Shown one piece after another: positions 5,107-6,631 of a stretch of 6,631 nt of DNA. A model generated the notes under the pieces. That model was not told the origin of the DNA. It saw nothing but the letters and a program-made list of their open reading frames with translations, and did no database searches. How positions within the stretch are numbered: position 1 is the stretch's first letter; each line of letters starts with the position of its first letter. A program made the position numbers and the translations under genes. The stretch lies in assembly GCA_013372875.1 (NCBI GenBank), contig JABXIW010000019.1, positions 1 to 6,631 on the forward strand, written 5' to 3'. The DNA is from Gammaproteobacteria bacterium (lineage in GTDB: Bacteria; Pseudomonadota; Gammaproteobacteria; Enterobacterales; Kangiellaceae).

Positions 5107-6631
5107 TTAGCGTCGTAACACTCGCTCTATTTCATTCAGGCTCGTTGGATCATCAATCGTCGATGGCACGGTGTATTGCTCACCATCAGCAATTTGGCGG
5201 ATGGTTCGACGCAGAATTTTACCCGAGCGAGTTTTCGGTAAGCGATCTACAACAAGTGCGTGTTTGAAGCATGCAACCGCGCCAATCTCATTTCTCACCT
5301 TGCCCACAAGTTCGCCTTCTAGCGCTAACTCATCAACCTTCACGCCATCTTTCAGCACAACAAAACCAAGTGGTAGCTGCCCTTTCAGATCATCGTGAAT
5401 GCCCACAACCGCACATTCTGCAATGGCTGGGTGACCACCAACGATCTCCTCCATCTCACCAGTAGACAGGCGGTGACCAGCGACGTTAATCACATCGTCA
5501 ATACGCCCCATGATGAATAGGTAACCGTCTTCGTCGAGATAACCACCGTCACCCGACACATAGTAGCTAGGGAATTGGCTTAGGTAGCCCGTTTCAAAAC
5601 GATCATGGTTTCGCCATACCGTTGGTAAGCAGCTTGGCGGCAGTGGACGTTTTAGCGCAACGAAACCTTGTTGATTAGGTTTTACTGGTTCACCCAGCTC
5701 ATCGAGGATTTCTACTTGATAACCCGGAATAGGCTTAGTTGAAGAACCCGCTTTTACTGGCATCATTTCAATGCCCGTTGGGTTCCCCGCAATCGCCCAA
5801 CCTGTCTCTGTTTGCCACCAGTGATCGATTACCGGTTTGTCAGTTTTGCTCTGTACCCACTCCAGCGTAGGAGGATCTAAACGCTCACCAGCCATAAAGA
5901 TGGTTTTCAGGTTAGACAAGTCATACTGCTTTAAGAACTCGCCTTCCGGGTCTTCTTTCTTAATCGCACGGAAAGCCGTTGGCGCCGAGAACAAAGCATC
6001 CACTTTATACTCATCACACACACGCCAGAATGCCCCCGGATTCGGAGTTTTGACTGGCTTACCTTCAAACAGTATTGTGGTGCAACCGTGAATTAATGGC
6101 GCGTAAACAATATACGAGTGACCCACTACCCAGCCCACGTCGGATGCCGCCCAGAACACACCACCTTGCGGGATGTTGTAGATTGCGCTCATTGAGTACT
6201 TCAGTGCCACGGCATGACCACCGTTATCACGCACTACGCCTTTTGGTTTACCTGTCGTACCCGAGGTGTAAAGGATATATAGCGGATCTGTCGCCAGTAC
6301 TGGTACACAAGCGTGTGGAAGTGCTTGGCTGTACTCTTGCTGCCAGTCCAGATCTCTCTCTTGGTTTAGCTCGGCTTCACATTCTGGACGCTGGAAAACA
6401 AACACTTTCTCTGGCTTCCAACGACTGTCCATGATCGCTTTGTCAACCAAAGGTTTGTACGGAATGATTTTGCTGATTTCAATGCCACACGATGCCGTCA
6501 TAATGACTTTTGGCTCTGCATCTTCAATACGTACCGCCAGCTCATTAGGCGCAAAACCACCAAACACAACTGAGTGAATCGCACCCAAACGTGCACAAGC
6601 AAGCATCGCCATCGCCGCTTCTGGGATCATC
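5107..6631 (-). CDS. prpE: Propionyl-CoA synthetase PrpE (5' partial)
   Basis: Activates propionate to propionyl-CoA through a propionyl-AMP intermediate, feeding the methylcitrate cycle in the cytosol. It belongs to the ANL adenylate-forming superfamily. About 507 of the usual ~630 residues are visible. The N-terminal part lies past the right edge, and the Met at 6630 is internal (the M-I/V-PEAA segment of the family). Visible motifs, counted from that Met, are the ATP-binding YTSGTTGKPKG (121-131), WWQTETG (271-277), the hinge GRIDDVINVAGHR (375-387), and LPKTRSGK (464-471) with the adenylation lysine K471, the site acetylated in Acs/PrpE regulation. MAGE (246-249) has Ala where acetyl-CoA synthetases have Val, the change linked to a larger acyl pocket. 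TIDDPTSL near the end also matches PrpE. The terminator downstream fits the last gene of a prp operon, though the other prp genes are not in view. Confidence 0.92.
   Translation of the reverse strand, partial: MIPEAAMAMLACARLGAIHSVVFGGFAPNELAVRIEDAEPKVIMTASCGIEISKIIPYKPLVDKAIMDSRWKPEKVFVFQRPECEAELNQERDLDWQQEYSQALPHACVPVLATDPLYILYTSGTTGKPKGVVRDNGGHAVALKYSMSAIYNIPQGGVFWAASDVGWVVGHSYIVYAPLIHGCTTILFEGKPVKTPNPGAFWRVCDEYKVDALFSAPTAFRAIKKEDPEGEFLKQYDLSNLKTIFMAGERLDPPTLEWVQSKTDKPVIDHWWQTETGWAIAGNPTGIEMMPVKAGSSTKPIPGYQVEILDELGEPVKPNQQGFVALKRPLPPSCLPTVWRNHDRFETGYLSQFPSYYVSGDGGYLDEDGYLFIMGRIDDVINVAGHRLSTGEMEEIVGGHPAIAECAVVGIHDDLKGQLPLGFVVLKDGVKVDELALEGELVGKVRNEIGAVACFKHALVVDRLPKTRSGKILRRTIRQIADGEQYTVPSTIDDPTSLNEIERVLRR

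Noticed and set aside
6075..6434. A 119-codon open frame on the plus strand
   Set aside because: It is antisense to the conserved adenylation core of PrpE, with a low-complexity, Arg/Ser-rich product typical of a shadow frame.

Overview
The window looks like the chromosome of a marine gammaproteobacterium, most probably a Vibrio. This is judged from the YidA and PrpE sequences, moderate GC content, and a secreted trypsin-like protease carrying Vibrio-type chitin-binding modules. No species is assigned, because no search could be run. There are five protein genes. The first runs rightward and is cut at its 5' end; the other four all lie on the minus strand, and the last is cut at its 5' end by the right window edge.

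Layout: (1) 1-798, a yidA-like HAD sugar phosphatase, converging on the next gene across a strong hairpin terminator that can work in both directions (861-887). (2) 909-2372, minus strand, a predicted exported Nudix domain fused to a polytopic membrane region that resembles PAP2 phosphatases but lacks both catalytic histidines. (3) A 306-base gap (2373-2678) with two dyad symmetries, promoter-like hexamers and the protease terminator. (4) 2679-4229, minus strand, a secreted trypsin-type protease with an Ig-like domain and two different chitin-binding-type modules. It starts at TTG behind a strong Shine-Dalgarno sequence and a leader hairpin. (5) 4429-4911, minus strand, a GNAT acetyltransferase. 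(6) 5107 to the window end, minus strand, the C-terminal 80 percent or so of propionyl-CoA synthetase PrpE, followed by a clear intrinsic terminator.

The four minus-strand genes are separated by roughly 195-310 bases, and two of the gaps hold terminators. They therefore look like separately transcribed units rather than one operon. PrpE is probably the last gene of a methylcitrate (prp) cluster lying beyond the right edge. No mobile element, CRISPR array, tRNA or rRNA is visible. Nothing here amounts to a clearly new system. The most unusual items are the exported Nudix protein with a decayed PAP2-like membrane half, and the protease that has swapped the common GlyGly-CTERM sorting tail for chitin-binding modules.
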